Shown: positions 36,939 through 43,703 of the stretch, one piece after another
Position numbering within the stretch: the first letter of the stretch is position 1
How the letters are laid out: each line of letters opens with the position of its first letter
Origin: Olavius algarvensis Gamma 3 endosymbiont
GTDB lineage: Bacteria > Pseudomonadota > Gammaproteobacteria > GCA-001735895
Assembly: GCA_001735895.1 (NCBI GenBank)
Contig: DS021200.1
Span: 343,718-387,420, forward strand
Direction: 5' to 3'
DNA length: 43,703 nucleotides
The notes under the pieces: generated by a model
The model's database searches: none
What the model was told of the DNA's origin: nothing
The model's input: only the letters and a program-made list of their open reading frames with translations
Made by a program: the position numbers and the translations under genes

Positions 36939-37391
36939 ATGGTTATTATTGACGCCTACAACAGCAAAATATTGCAAGCACTCCAAGCCGATGGTCGAAT
37001 CAGTAATATCGAGTTGGCCGATCGCATCGGCCTGTCGCCATCGGCCTGCCTGCGGCGCGTGCAGGAACTGGAAAAGTCCGGCATCATCAGCGGCTATCGC
37101 GCGGTCATCAATTTCGAAGCGCTGGGAGTGGGTTTGATCGCCTATATAGCGGTCGGCCTGTCGGATCACACCATGCCATCGCAGACGGCCTTCGAAACCG
37201 CGATGCGGGATTGCCCCGCAGTGCGTGAATGCCACAACATAACCGGGCTGGTGGAGTACATGCTACGCGTGGAAGTCGCCGATATCGCAGCCTACAAGAC
37301 GTTTCACGCCGACGTGTTGGGATCCCTGTCCCAAGTTAATTCGATCACGACCTACATGGTGCTAGATTCACCTAAAAACGACCGCGGCTAA
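36939..37391 (+). CDS. Lrp/AsnC-family transcriptional regulator
   Basis: 150 residues. The N-terminal winged helix shows ILQALQADGRISNIELADRI and LSPSACLRRVQELEKSGII. The C-terminal RAM ligand domain has CHNITGLVEYMLRVEVADI. Likely controls the divergent LysE gene in response to an amino acid, as inferred from orientation. It could also act on the ureohydrolase. Confidence 0.92.
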   Translation: MVIIDAYNSKILQALQADGRISNIELADRIGLSPSACLRRVQELEKSGIISGYRAVINFEALGVGLIAYIAVGLSDHTMPSQTAFETAMRDCPAVRECHNITGLVEYMLRVEVADIAAYKTFHADVLGSLSQVNSITTYMVLDSPKNDRG

Positions 37392-37466
37392 AGCGACCAG
37401 CAACTTTCGCAAGCGCCGACAGGGATTTTGTAAAAAACACGGTTATGTCGAACGATTGGCTAGGCG

Positions 37467-38036
37467 TTAGCCTGCTTGGCTTGCGGTCTCGCCCTGCCAG
37501 CCGGTGCCCTGACCGATCACGTTCTCCAGCATTTCGATTTCACGCGCCATTTCGCGCGCCAGGTTAATCATAAAAATGCCAAACTCGGCGGGATGCTCGA
37601 CATGCAGGTTATAAAACTGAGTTCGGCTGATATTCAGAATCAAGCTATCTTCGGCGGCGACATCGGTGCCATCGCGCAAGATCAAACCAATCATTTCATC
37701 GAAGCCCAACTGCTCGCCTGCCCCATAATGGCGCGTCAAGACATCGCGACCTTCGAAACGTTTGTAATACGCGAGCCCTCCCTGCAGCACTACTTGAAAA
37801 TCCTCGGCTTTCTCGTCGAAACGCGCAATAAATTCGCCTTTCTCGAGTCGTTCGATCTTGCCATGTTCCAGTAGATCGAGGACAACCGCTTCGGAAAGTG
37901 CACCGAAAGTGGAGAGATCCTGTAAATAAGTAATCCCGAGTTTGTCGATTACCTCGGTTGCATCCAGTGTATTCATGTCAGGCGTTGCCTGGGTTGACGG
38001 TCTTGGAAGTAATAAAGATACATCTTCTTTCAACAC
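37467..38036 (-). CDS. Cyclic-nucleotide-binding-domain protein
   Basis: 189 residues from GTG 38036, or 169 from ATG 37976; neither ribosome site decides. Residues 60-150 form the cNMP beta-roll (IERLEKGEFIARFDEKAEDF, GAGEQLGFDEMIGL), followed by a helix. No HTH follows, so it is not a CRP-type regulator and may be a signalling or ion-channel-like adaptor. The phosphate-binding cassette is not canonical (the GE..R pattern is lacking), so ligand binding is uncertain. Confidence 0.7.
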   Translation of the reverse strand: MLKEDVSLLLPRPSTQATPDMNTLDATEVIDKLGITYLQDLSTFGALSEAVVLDLLEHGKIERLEKGEFIARFDEKAEDFQVVLQGGLAYYKRFEGRDVLTRHYGAGEQLGFDEMIGLILRDGTDVAAEDSLILNISRTQFYNLHVEHPAEFGIFMINLAREMAREIEMLENVIGQGTGWQGETASQAG

Positions 38037-38490
38037 AAAAATCTCTGCCAGATCACATTATCCAGCATTAGTATCTCGCGCTACCCGACCCGGATGACGG
38101 GCAATTTACCGGCGCCTCGACACAAAAAGTTCAATTTCTCCGGGTTGGGTTTGACAGCTGACATCGAGATAGTTCCTGTCCGACGCAAACCCTGTCATAT
38201 CGGACTGACCGTGCCGCCAGACGTTATTTGCGGTTAAATCACAAGTTTGACGTGCCGATCATCGGCACTATTGATAAACTGTTTCCGGCGCAGCAATTCG
38301 GCGGCAACAGGGCATCCCGCCAGACCTATAACTACGCAATCGCCGACCTGCGGTAATCCGGCTGATTGTTCCGTAATCGCTTTGGTATCGATACGAATCC
38401 TGTTTCAGAACGTCGACGAAAATCACAGACTCGAAGCGGCCGCTCATCGAGCCACAGCGTGAAGGCATGACCGTCAAGGTATCGATATAA
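38037..38490. other. 454-bp gap with possible degraded coding DNA
   Basis: I see no intact gene. On the minus strand, about 38242-38409 gives an open stretch of 56 codons (with VGDCVVIGLAGCPVAAELL), and 38115-38240 another (DMTGFASDRNYLDVS, ending FVSRRR) in a shifted frame. Both have protein-like composition but lack starts and a recognised family. They may be the remains of a gene lost by deletion. Confidence 0.3.
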
Positions 38491-39279
38491 ATGAATTGTC
38501 TGGAAAAATACCGCAGTAAGCTGATCCGCGAAATCAACCGGGACCTCGGCATCATCGTCACGACAAACGAAGCTGATGCGGTGCATGATTTCAGAGTAGG
38601 AATTAAACGACTTACCGCTTTGTATTTATTTCTCAATCAAATCGACCCCGAATTGAACGCCAAACGCCTAATCAAGCCGTATCGCGCTTTGTCGAAATCG
38701 ATCGGTAACATTCGCGACTGCGATATCGCCGTCGAGACAATCGGCAGCCTGGATGAAATCAACCCGCAGGATTCGAAGAATCTGATCAAAGCCCTGCGCT
38801 TAAAGGCCAATAGAGATTATCGGCTGTTCCAGAAAATGAGCCGTGCGCAGGGCCGGCTGTCGATCAGAATGCCGACCATCAAGTCAACCGGCATATCGGC
38901 CCATGCGATAACGCGGCATAAACCGCTGGTGTTGAATCGATGGTTATCGAAAATTCTCACGACTTCCGGCAGAATGAGCGCCGGTGCAAGGCATAAACAG
39001 CGAATCCTGCTTAAACGCTACCGCCATGTGCTCGACGCGTTTGCTTTTTGTCCCGGTCATCGTCACATTGAAGCGGAATTGAAACAGATAAAGGTATTGG
39101 AGCAATTACTCGGCGACTGGCACGACCGGGTCGTCACCGCCGAGCTGATAAAAACCCTGCCCGGCGTCGAGGCAAGCACGGTGCCGGCCGTTGCCATCAT
39201 GCAGCGACAGGAGCGCTTGCTACTGGGAGCGGCGAAAATCTACCTCAGAAAATTTTCGCAATGGCATCAGAATACATGA
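38491..39279 (+). CDS. CHAD-domain protein
   Basis: 262 residues. The CHAD helical domain is marked by the histidine-rich ADAVHDFRVGIKRL near the start and a second half containing LGDWHDRVV; the conserved His and Arg residues are thought to bind polyphosphate. No CYTH domain is fused, and no ppk or ppx is near. It may localise to polyphosphate granules. The start ATG lacks a strong ribosome site. Confidence 0.88.
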   Translation: MNCLEKYRSKLIREINRDLGIIVTTNEADAVHDFRVGIKRLTALYLFLNQIDPELNAKRLIKPYRALSKSIGNIRDCDIAVETIGSLDEINPQDSKNLIKALRLKANRDYRLFQKMSRAQGRLSIRMPTIKSTGISAHAITRHKPLVLNRWLSKILTTSGRMSAGARHKQRILLKRYRHVLDAFAFCPGHRHIEAELKQIKVLEQLLGDWHDRVVTAELIKTLPGVEASTVPAVAIMQRQERLLLGAAKIYLRKFSQWHQNT

Positions 39280-39397
39280 TGCGAAAATCCAGCGCTTGTG
39301 GCACCGATAGAATTTGCATTGAAGGTCATGCCGCCCTTCTAACCCGCTATCCAAATCATTGAATTGTCCAGGACCGTTCATCATCAGAGAGAAACAC

Positions 39398-39550
39398 ATG
39401 CGCCTACTAACCGCCACATGGCAAGAAGTTGAAACCTATTTAAAACAATCGGACGGCATCATCGTGCCTATCGGCTCCATCGAACAACACGGCCCCAACG
39501 GACCGATGCATCGAAGTTGTTACCAATCGTTTCGCCGATCAATGGAGTAA
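39398..39550 (+). pseudogene. Creatininase-family N-terminal stump
   Basis: After GAGAG 9 nt upstream, ATG 39398 begins RLLTATWQEVETYLKQSDGI and VPIGSIEQHGPNGP, the creatininase N-terminus with the metal-binding E-x-H (EQHG). Family members run to about 250 residues. Here the match ends after about 36 residues at 39505, followed by an unrelated 14 residues and a stop. The following DNA belongs to another gene read on the other strand, so this is a deletion stump. Confidence 0.8.
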
Positions 39551-39584
39551 TGCTGCTACCGTGTACATAGGCTTGTTTAAGCAT
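39504..39584 (-). pseudogene. Acyl-CoA ligase (AMP-binding) N-terminal stump
   Basis: ATG 39584 has a perfect GGAGG (39597-39593) 8 nt upstream. It encodes LKQAYVHGSSITPLIGETIG then NNFDA, the usual start of fatty-acid/AMP-dependent ligases (YVHGxSxTPLIGxTIG). The match ends near 39505 where the creatininase stump begins in the opposite direction. It was probably the last gene of the split glutamate synthase operon, whose FAD gene ends 80 bp upstream of it. Confidence 0.6.
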
Positions 39585-39664
39585 GTTCGTCCCCTCCTTA
39601 TCGTCTAGTCATAGGTTAATAACCACCCTGCTCTCGAATCTCCAGGTACTCGAATTTCGTTGCT

Positions 39665-40960
39665 TCATGCAAGTCGGCGCAGGTTGTTCAAACCGTCCTT
39701 GAACCGATAAACAACATCGGCAAAAGGTAAAAACCAGGGAAATCCGCGGTGCCACCAACGCGTCGGAAAATCCGTTTGCGTGAAAGCGGTTTCACCTGCG
39801 GGATCTCCGAGAATTTGTAATGCCGCCTTATGCCCCAGGTAGGGCGCCATCTGGTTGCCGCTGCCCGAGTAGCCAAGCGCGTGCCAAACTCCGCCAACCC
39901 GTCCGACATTCGGCAAAAAATCGAACGTCATTCCGGTAATCCCGCTCCAGCTGTGGGTGAAAGCGACATCTTTCAGCTCGGGGAAGATTCCGCCGAGTAA
40001 ACCTCGCAAACCGTGTTCGGCAAATGCACCGGGCACTTTGATCATCGCGGTGCGTCCGCCGAATACGACGCGGGTTCCATCCGGCGAGGGGCGGTAATAA
40101 CAATGCCGATCCCGAGTCTCGACGATCATGCGCTGGTTCGGAAACAGTCTTTTCACCCGTTCCGCTCCGAGGGTCTCGGTTGCAATCAGGTAGCTCGGCA
40201 CCGGGATCAACCGGCGCACCAGATGGCTGAAGTTCGAGGGTGTATAGCCATTGGTTGCCATCAAAACCGAGCCGGATTTGATATTCCCTCTCGCGCTACC
40301 GACCAGCCAGTGATTTCCTTCGCGCCGTAAATTCTCGACCGCGGTATTTCCCTGGACCAACGCACCGCAGCGCAGCGCGGCCCGCTGTATCCCGGTGACC
40401 CATTTGGCGGGGTTGATACCCCCATGGTCGCGATAAACTATGCCACCCTTATAAACGTCGGTTGCAACTTCTTCGCGTTGACGACTCGCCGGCAGCATTT
40501 CAGCTTCAACGGGTATGAGTTTTTGCAAACGTTCCAGCTCGCGCGCCGCGGGATTGTATTCGGCGTCGCGCCAGAAGGCGCGAAACCGGCCTGACTCGGC
40601 ATAGTCACAATCGATCGCCTCTTCGGCCATCAATGACTTTGCAAAATCGTTCGAATCGATATGCGACTCGCGCAATACCGATACCGCTGTCTGGAGTCCG
40701 TAACGCGATATCGTTTCTTTGATCGACAATCGATGACCGCCGCCGATCATGCCGCCGTTGCGCGAACTCGCGCCGCTACCGGGTATCCCGGAATCCAGTA
40801 CCAATACCTGTTTCCCGGCCTTGGCCAGCGTGCGGGCGGCCGACAACCCGGTGAGTCCCGCACCCACCACGAGCACATCGACTTCCGCCGGCAGGGCATT
40901 CTCTGCAGGTAGCTCCAGCTTGCCCGAATCTTCCCACCAAAAAGGGCTAGTCGATAACAT
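39665..40960 (-). CDS. FAD-dependent amine oxidoreductase (DadA/PuuB type)
   Basis: 431 residues from ATG 40960 (a TTG at 40966 is an alternative). The FAD Rossmann motif is VLVVGAGLTGLSAARTLA, and SGASSRNGGMIGGGH is the flavin-contact region of D-amino acid dehydrogenase or gamma-glutamylputrescine oxidase types. Near the end, GYSGSGNQMAPYLG is the second FAD contact. It oxidises an amine or N-alkyl amino acid. It lies 24 bp after glxD in the same direction, which argues for a joint pathway. Confidence 0.88.
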   Translation of the reverse strand: MLSTSPFWWEDSGKLELPAENALPAEVDVLVVGAGLTGLSAARTLAKAGKQVLVLDSGIPGSGASSRNGGMIGGGHRLSIKETISRYGLQTAVSVLRESHIDSNDFAKSLMAEEAIDCDYAESGRFRAFWRDAEYNPAARELERLQKLIPVEAEMLPASRQREEVATDVYKGGIVYRDHGGINPAKWVTGIQRAALRCGALVQGNTAVENLRREGNHWLVGSARGNIKSGSVLMATNGYTPSNFSHLVRRLIPVPSYLIATETLGAERVKRLFPNQRMIVETRDRHCYYRPSPDGTRVVFGGRTAMIKVPGAFAEHGLRGLLGGIFPELKDVAFTHSWSGITGMTFDFLPNVGRVGGVWHALGYSGSGNQMAPYLGHKAALQILGDPAGETAFTQTDFPTRWWHRGFPWFLPFADVVYRFKDGLNNLRRLA

Positions 40961-40984
40961 TGCCAATGCTCAACAGCAGGTTAA

Positions 40985-42406
40985 CTACCAGTTGAAGGGG
41001 CGATCGATGCCCGCCATCTTGACACCGGTAAAGGCCGACGCCTCGAACGACATGGCGCGTAAATCTTCCGGTTCGAGGTTGTGCACCGACGACTTGCCGC
41101 AAGCCTTGGCCAATGCCGTTATCTCCATCGTCATCGCCGTCAGGTAGCGCGCGATTCGCTCCGCTCCGGCCCTGGGATTCATGCGCTGCTCGAGCTCGGG
41201 CTCCTGGGTCGCAATTCCCATCGGACACAGCCCGGTATGACAGTGATGGCAGGCGCCCGGCGAGGTTCCGAGCTTCCGGTAATCCTCGAGATACTGCGGC
41301 GAATTGCATCCGATCGCGACCATCGCCGCATTGCCGATCATTACCGCGTCGGCACCGAGTGCGAGGCATTTGGCCGAGTCCACCCCCGAGCGAATGCCCC
41401 CGGCGGCAACCAGACTGACCTTGCCCGACATGCCGCATTCGTCGAGCGCTTCGCGCGCGGCGGGAATCGCGCTCATCGTTGGGATTCCGGTATGATTCAG
41501 CAATAATTCGGGAGAGGCGCCGGTACCGCCCTCGGCGCCATCCACTACTATGACATCGGCTCCGGCCTTGGCCGCGATGGCTACGTCGTAGCGTGGACGC
41601 GTCGCCCCCATCTTGATAAAAATCGGGACCTGGAAATCGGTTGCAATGCGCAATTCTTCTATTTTTACGGCGAGATCGTCAGCCCCCAGAAAATCCGGGT
41701 GCCGGATCGTGGAGCGTTGATCGACACCTTCGGGCAAGGTGCGCATCGAAGAAATTCGTTGACTGACTTTCATCCCGAGTAACAGACCGCCGGTACCGGG
41801 TTTCGCACCCTGCCCGACAACCAGCTCCAGGGCATCGGCCGCTCTGATGTGCTCGAGATCGACGCCGTATCGGGCCGGCGATAACTGATACAGCAAATGT
41901 TTGGGTGCCTTACGCTCTTCCGGCAACATTCCGCCTTCACCGGTACAGGTCATGGTGCCGACCTTGGAGGCGCCGTGCCCCAGCGAGGCTTTGGCGTTTG
42001 CCGATAGCGCACCAAACGACATCGACGCGATATACACCGGAATCTTGAGCTCCAGCGGTTTCTCCACCAGACCACGCCCGCCCCCAAGCACCGTCTTGGT
42101 TTCACAGTTCTCGCGATATCCTTCCAGCGGCAACCGCGTCATGGTCGCGGGCACGAATGTCAGGTCGTCGAAGGTCGGCATTCTTTTGTTAAAGGTGTTG
42201 TATCCTCGAACCTGATAGCGGCCCAACTGTGCCAGGGCATGCACTTCGGCGATTGCATCGGGCGTCCAGCGCGTCGAACCCCCTTCGTCGTAAGATCCGG
42301 GCACCCCGGCCGGCCGGCCATCGATCGCGTTTTCGCCAAAACGAATTTCGGCTTCATCCGCCATTTCAAACGGATACTCGTAGGAATCGTTCATATCATT
42401 AGCCAT
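40985..42406 (-). CDS. glxD: FMN-binding glutamate synthase-type protein (GlxD/MgsC)
   Basis: 473 residues. It matches the FMN-synthase domain of glutamate synthase large subunits as a separate protein. Visible features are ASMSFGALSANAKASLG, IKMGATRPRYDVAIAAKAG, VVDGAEGGTGASP and GGIRSGVDSAKCLALGADA (phosphate-binding). The iron-sulfur cysteines lie in GACHHCHTGLCPMGIATQ. In MgsABC, the N-methylglutamate synthase, this subunit adds methylamine to 2-oxoglutarate-derived glutamate; here the amine is unknown. Its start overlaps glxC by 16 bp. Confidence 0.9.
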   Translation of the reverse strand: MANDMNDSYEYPFEMADEAEIRFGENAIDGRPAGVPGSYDEGGSTRWTPDAIAEVHALAQLGRYQVRGYNTFNKRMPTFDDLTFVPATMTRLPLEGYRENCETKTVLGGGRGLVEKPLELKIPVYIASMSFGALSANAKASLGHGASKVGTMTCTGEGGMLPEERKAPKHLLYQLSPARYGVDLEHIRAADALELVVGQGAKPGTGGLLLGMKVSQRISSMRTLPEGVDQRSTIRHPDFLGADDLAVKIEELRIATDFQVPIFIKMGATRPRYDVAIAAKAGADVIVVDGAEGGTGASPELLLNHTGIPTMSAIPAAREALDECGMSGKVSLVAAGGIRSGVDSAKCLALGADAVMIGNAAMVAIGCNSPQYLEDYRKLGTSPGACHHCHTGLCPMGIATQEPELEQRMNPRAGAERIARYLTAMTMEITALAKACGKSSVHNLEPEDLRAMSFEASAFTGVKMAGIDRPFNW

Positions 42407-43083
42407 GCGCTTGCATCCCGACTTTCAAAATACCAAAGTTTCTGACCTGAAATCATTTTGCGCCAATCTCGCGCACTATCCTGTAACCCCAGCGGCCCGA
42501 GAATAGCGTCTACTTCTGCAACCTCTTCGGCCACGGGTTCAACTACTTTCACGTCGACGCCGAAGCTTTCGACGTCCCCTGAAACCCAGACCTCGCCTTC
42601 CCACAGCGCATCGGCGCAACTCGCGCCGGCCCCGCCCAGGGCGATAATCTTGCCGCTGTGGGCCATGAATCCGGACTGGTAACCGATCTTGCCTTCGACC
42701 ACGATGTTGCCGCCCTTCATGGCGACGCCGCAACGCGGCCCGCTGTCGCCCTTGACGTGGATCGTGCCGCCCATCATGGCAGCGCCGGTAGACATGCCGG
42801 CATATCCGTCAACCGTGACCAAGCCACCGGACATGCCTTCGCCGGTCGCCCAGCCCGCGTTACCCCGGACCGAAATATTCGCTCCGGCATTTAATCCACC
42901 GCAGTAATAGCCGACGCTGCCTTCGAAGCTGACGTCGACGCCGGCAGGTAAGCCGATGCCGAGGTTGTGGCGCGACAGAGGATTCACGACACGTATGCTC
43001 GCACCTTCGCTGCAGGCGCCGAGAATTTCACGATTGATTTCCTTGATGTGACGTTCGCCAACGTCGATAACGATATCGTTCAT
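42391..43083 (-). CDS. glxC: GXGXG-domain protein (GlxC/MgsB)
   Basis: 230 residues from ATG 43083 (ATGA overlap with the amidotransferase gene). The beta-helix of repeated G-x-x-x-G-x-x-x-G turns is obvious: GVDVSFEGSVGYYCGGL, GGTIHVKGDSGPRCG, GGNIVVEGKIGYQSG, GKIIALGGAGASC. This is the C-terminal domain of glutamate synthase as a separate chain, structural rather than catalytic. Its C-terminus is in the glxD start. Confidence 0.9.
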   Translation of the reverse strand: MNDIVIDVGERHIKEINREILGACSEGASIRVVNPLSRHNLGIGLPAGVDVSFEGSVGYYCGGLNAGANISVRGNAGWATGEGMSGGLVTVDGYAGMSTGAAMMGGTIHVKGDSGPRCGVAMKGGNIVVEGKIGYQSGFMAHSGKIIALGGAGASCADALWEGEVWVSGDVESFGVDVKVVEPVAEEVAEVDAILGPLGLQDSARDWRKMISGQKLWYFESRDASAWLMI

Positions 43084-43703
43084 GCCGCAAACCTCTTGCC
43101 GGAAGCATTCCAAATCCCGGTTAATCCGGGTCCGTCATAGTTGATGACTTTGCATTCAGCCGAAAAAATTCGCCGCACCGCCTGCTCCTCGGTAGCCGCC
43201 GCGAGATCGCCATCCTGATTAACTACCACCAGCGGTTTCATCGCAAAGCGGTCTTTGGCGAAGCCGATTCTGTCTTGGTCCGCAATCATGTAAGTAAAAA
43301 CCCCATCGATCGAATCGATCGATTTGGTCAGAGCCTGCTCCATGCTAAGCCCCGCCTTGATTTGATCCGAGACCCAGACCGCGATCAATTCGCTGTCGTT
43401 TTCGGTCAGAAAGCGATAGCCCCGCCGATTGAGTCTTTCGCGCCAGGAGAAATAATCGGTAATCTGGCCGTTATGCACGATCGCCACGTCGGGAAAGGGT
43501 CTGGCCCAAAACGGGTGGCTGGCGTTTGGCAATACCGAACTCTCGGTCGCCAACCGGGCATGCCCCAGGCCATGCGTGCCCTGTAGGTCTCTCACATTGT
43601 GCTTGTCGGCAACATCGCGGGCGCCGCCGATATCCTGATTATTTCCAGCGACCGGCAGCAGGATTGAACTTCGATCCGATCCGACATTTGATCGGCTTCG
43701 GAA
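43080..43703 (-). CDS. glxB: Class II glutamine amidotransferase subunit (GlxB/MgsA), 5' part outside
   Basis: 207 codons, open to the window's right edge, so the N-terminus with the catalytic Cys lies beyond it. THGLGHARLATES, VAIVHNGQITDY and FLTENDSELIAVW are the glutaminase-domain blocks of glutamate synthase-type (GltB) enzymes. It should release ammonia from glutamine for the GlxD subunit. The stop overlaps the glxC ATG. The upstream gene is unseen. Confidence 0.9.
   Translation of the reverse strand, partial: FRSRSNVGSDRSSILLPVAGNNQDIGGARDVADKHNVRDLQGTHGLGHARLATESSVLPNASHPFWARPFPDVAIVHNGQITDYFSWRERLNRRGYRFLTENDSELIAVWVSDQIKAGLSMEQALTKSIDSIDGVFTYMIADQDRIGFAKDRFAMKPLVVVNQDGDLAAATEEQAVRRIFSAECKVINYDGPGLTGIWNASGKRFAA

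Overview
The window is a stretch of a gammaproteobacterial chromosome. Indicators are the divergent mrp/metG pair, the complete rsxABCDGE operon followed by nth, the amgK-murU recycling pair, mazG, a DUF1841 gene and a free-standing alaX. Coding is dense and moderately GC-rich. The genus cannot be named from the sequence alone. There are no rRNA genes, tRNA genes or CRISPR arrays that I can see.

Layout. 1-3386: the start of an exported thioredoxin-like gene, a small membrane protein, an 18-bp tandem repeat running into a REP-like palindromic pair, an IS4-family element with exact ends (961-2241), and mrp. 3534-8004: metG, an overlapping pair made of an exported serine protease and a membrane-anchored FHA protein, then a 161-bp element of five consecutive hairpins. 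8071-14137: rsxABCDGE, nth and DUF1841 with overlapping or nearly touching genes. 14252-20505: a ThDP enzyme resembling 2-ketoarginine decarboxylase, a ClC protein, nadC and a Na/Pi symporter that appears to start at ATT. 20594-24802: a truncated DUF4019 gene, a GNAT protein, murU, amgK, mazG, a TetR regulator and an HExxH protein. 24800-26552: a decayed IS3-family element abutting a remnant of a second one. 26628-35170: a Rieske oxygenase, an M1 peptidase, a ChaN-PDZ protein, alaX, a frameshifted dinB, a small unknown gene, a TSUP permease and a YheT-type hydrolase. 35297-43703: an agmatinase-family ureohydrolase, a LysE exporter with a divergent Lrp regulator, a cNMP-domain protein, a CHAD protein, a deletion scar joining two gene stumps, and a minus-strand operon of a three-gene split glutamate synthase (GlxB/C/D or MgsA/B/C type) plus a FAD amine oxidoreductase.

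How the genes work together. The Rsx complex uses ion motive force to drive electron transfer, for example to reset SoxR. AmgK and MurU recycle cell-wall MurNAc into UDP-MurNAc. The right third has a nitrogen theme: guanidino-compound hydrolysis, amino-acid export under Lrp control, and a putative oxidative route for amines or N-methylated amino acids built from the split glutamate synthase and the FAD enzyme. The ketoarginine-decarboxylase-like enzyme at 14252 could feed the ureohydrolase. A second theme is decay: a frameshifted IS4 transposase, a nonsense mutation and a frameshift in the IS3 element, frameshifted dinB, truncated DUF4019, and stumps of a creatininase and an acyl-CoA ligase fused at a scar. 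The non-coding DNA also holds several long perfect palindromes (2257-2299, 7887-7917, 20776-20810).
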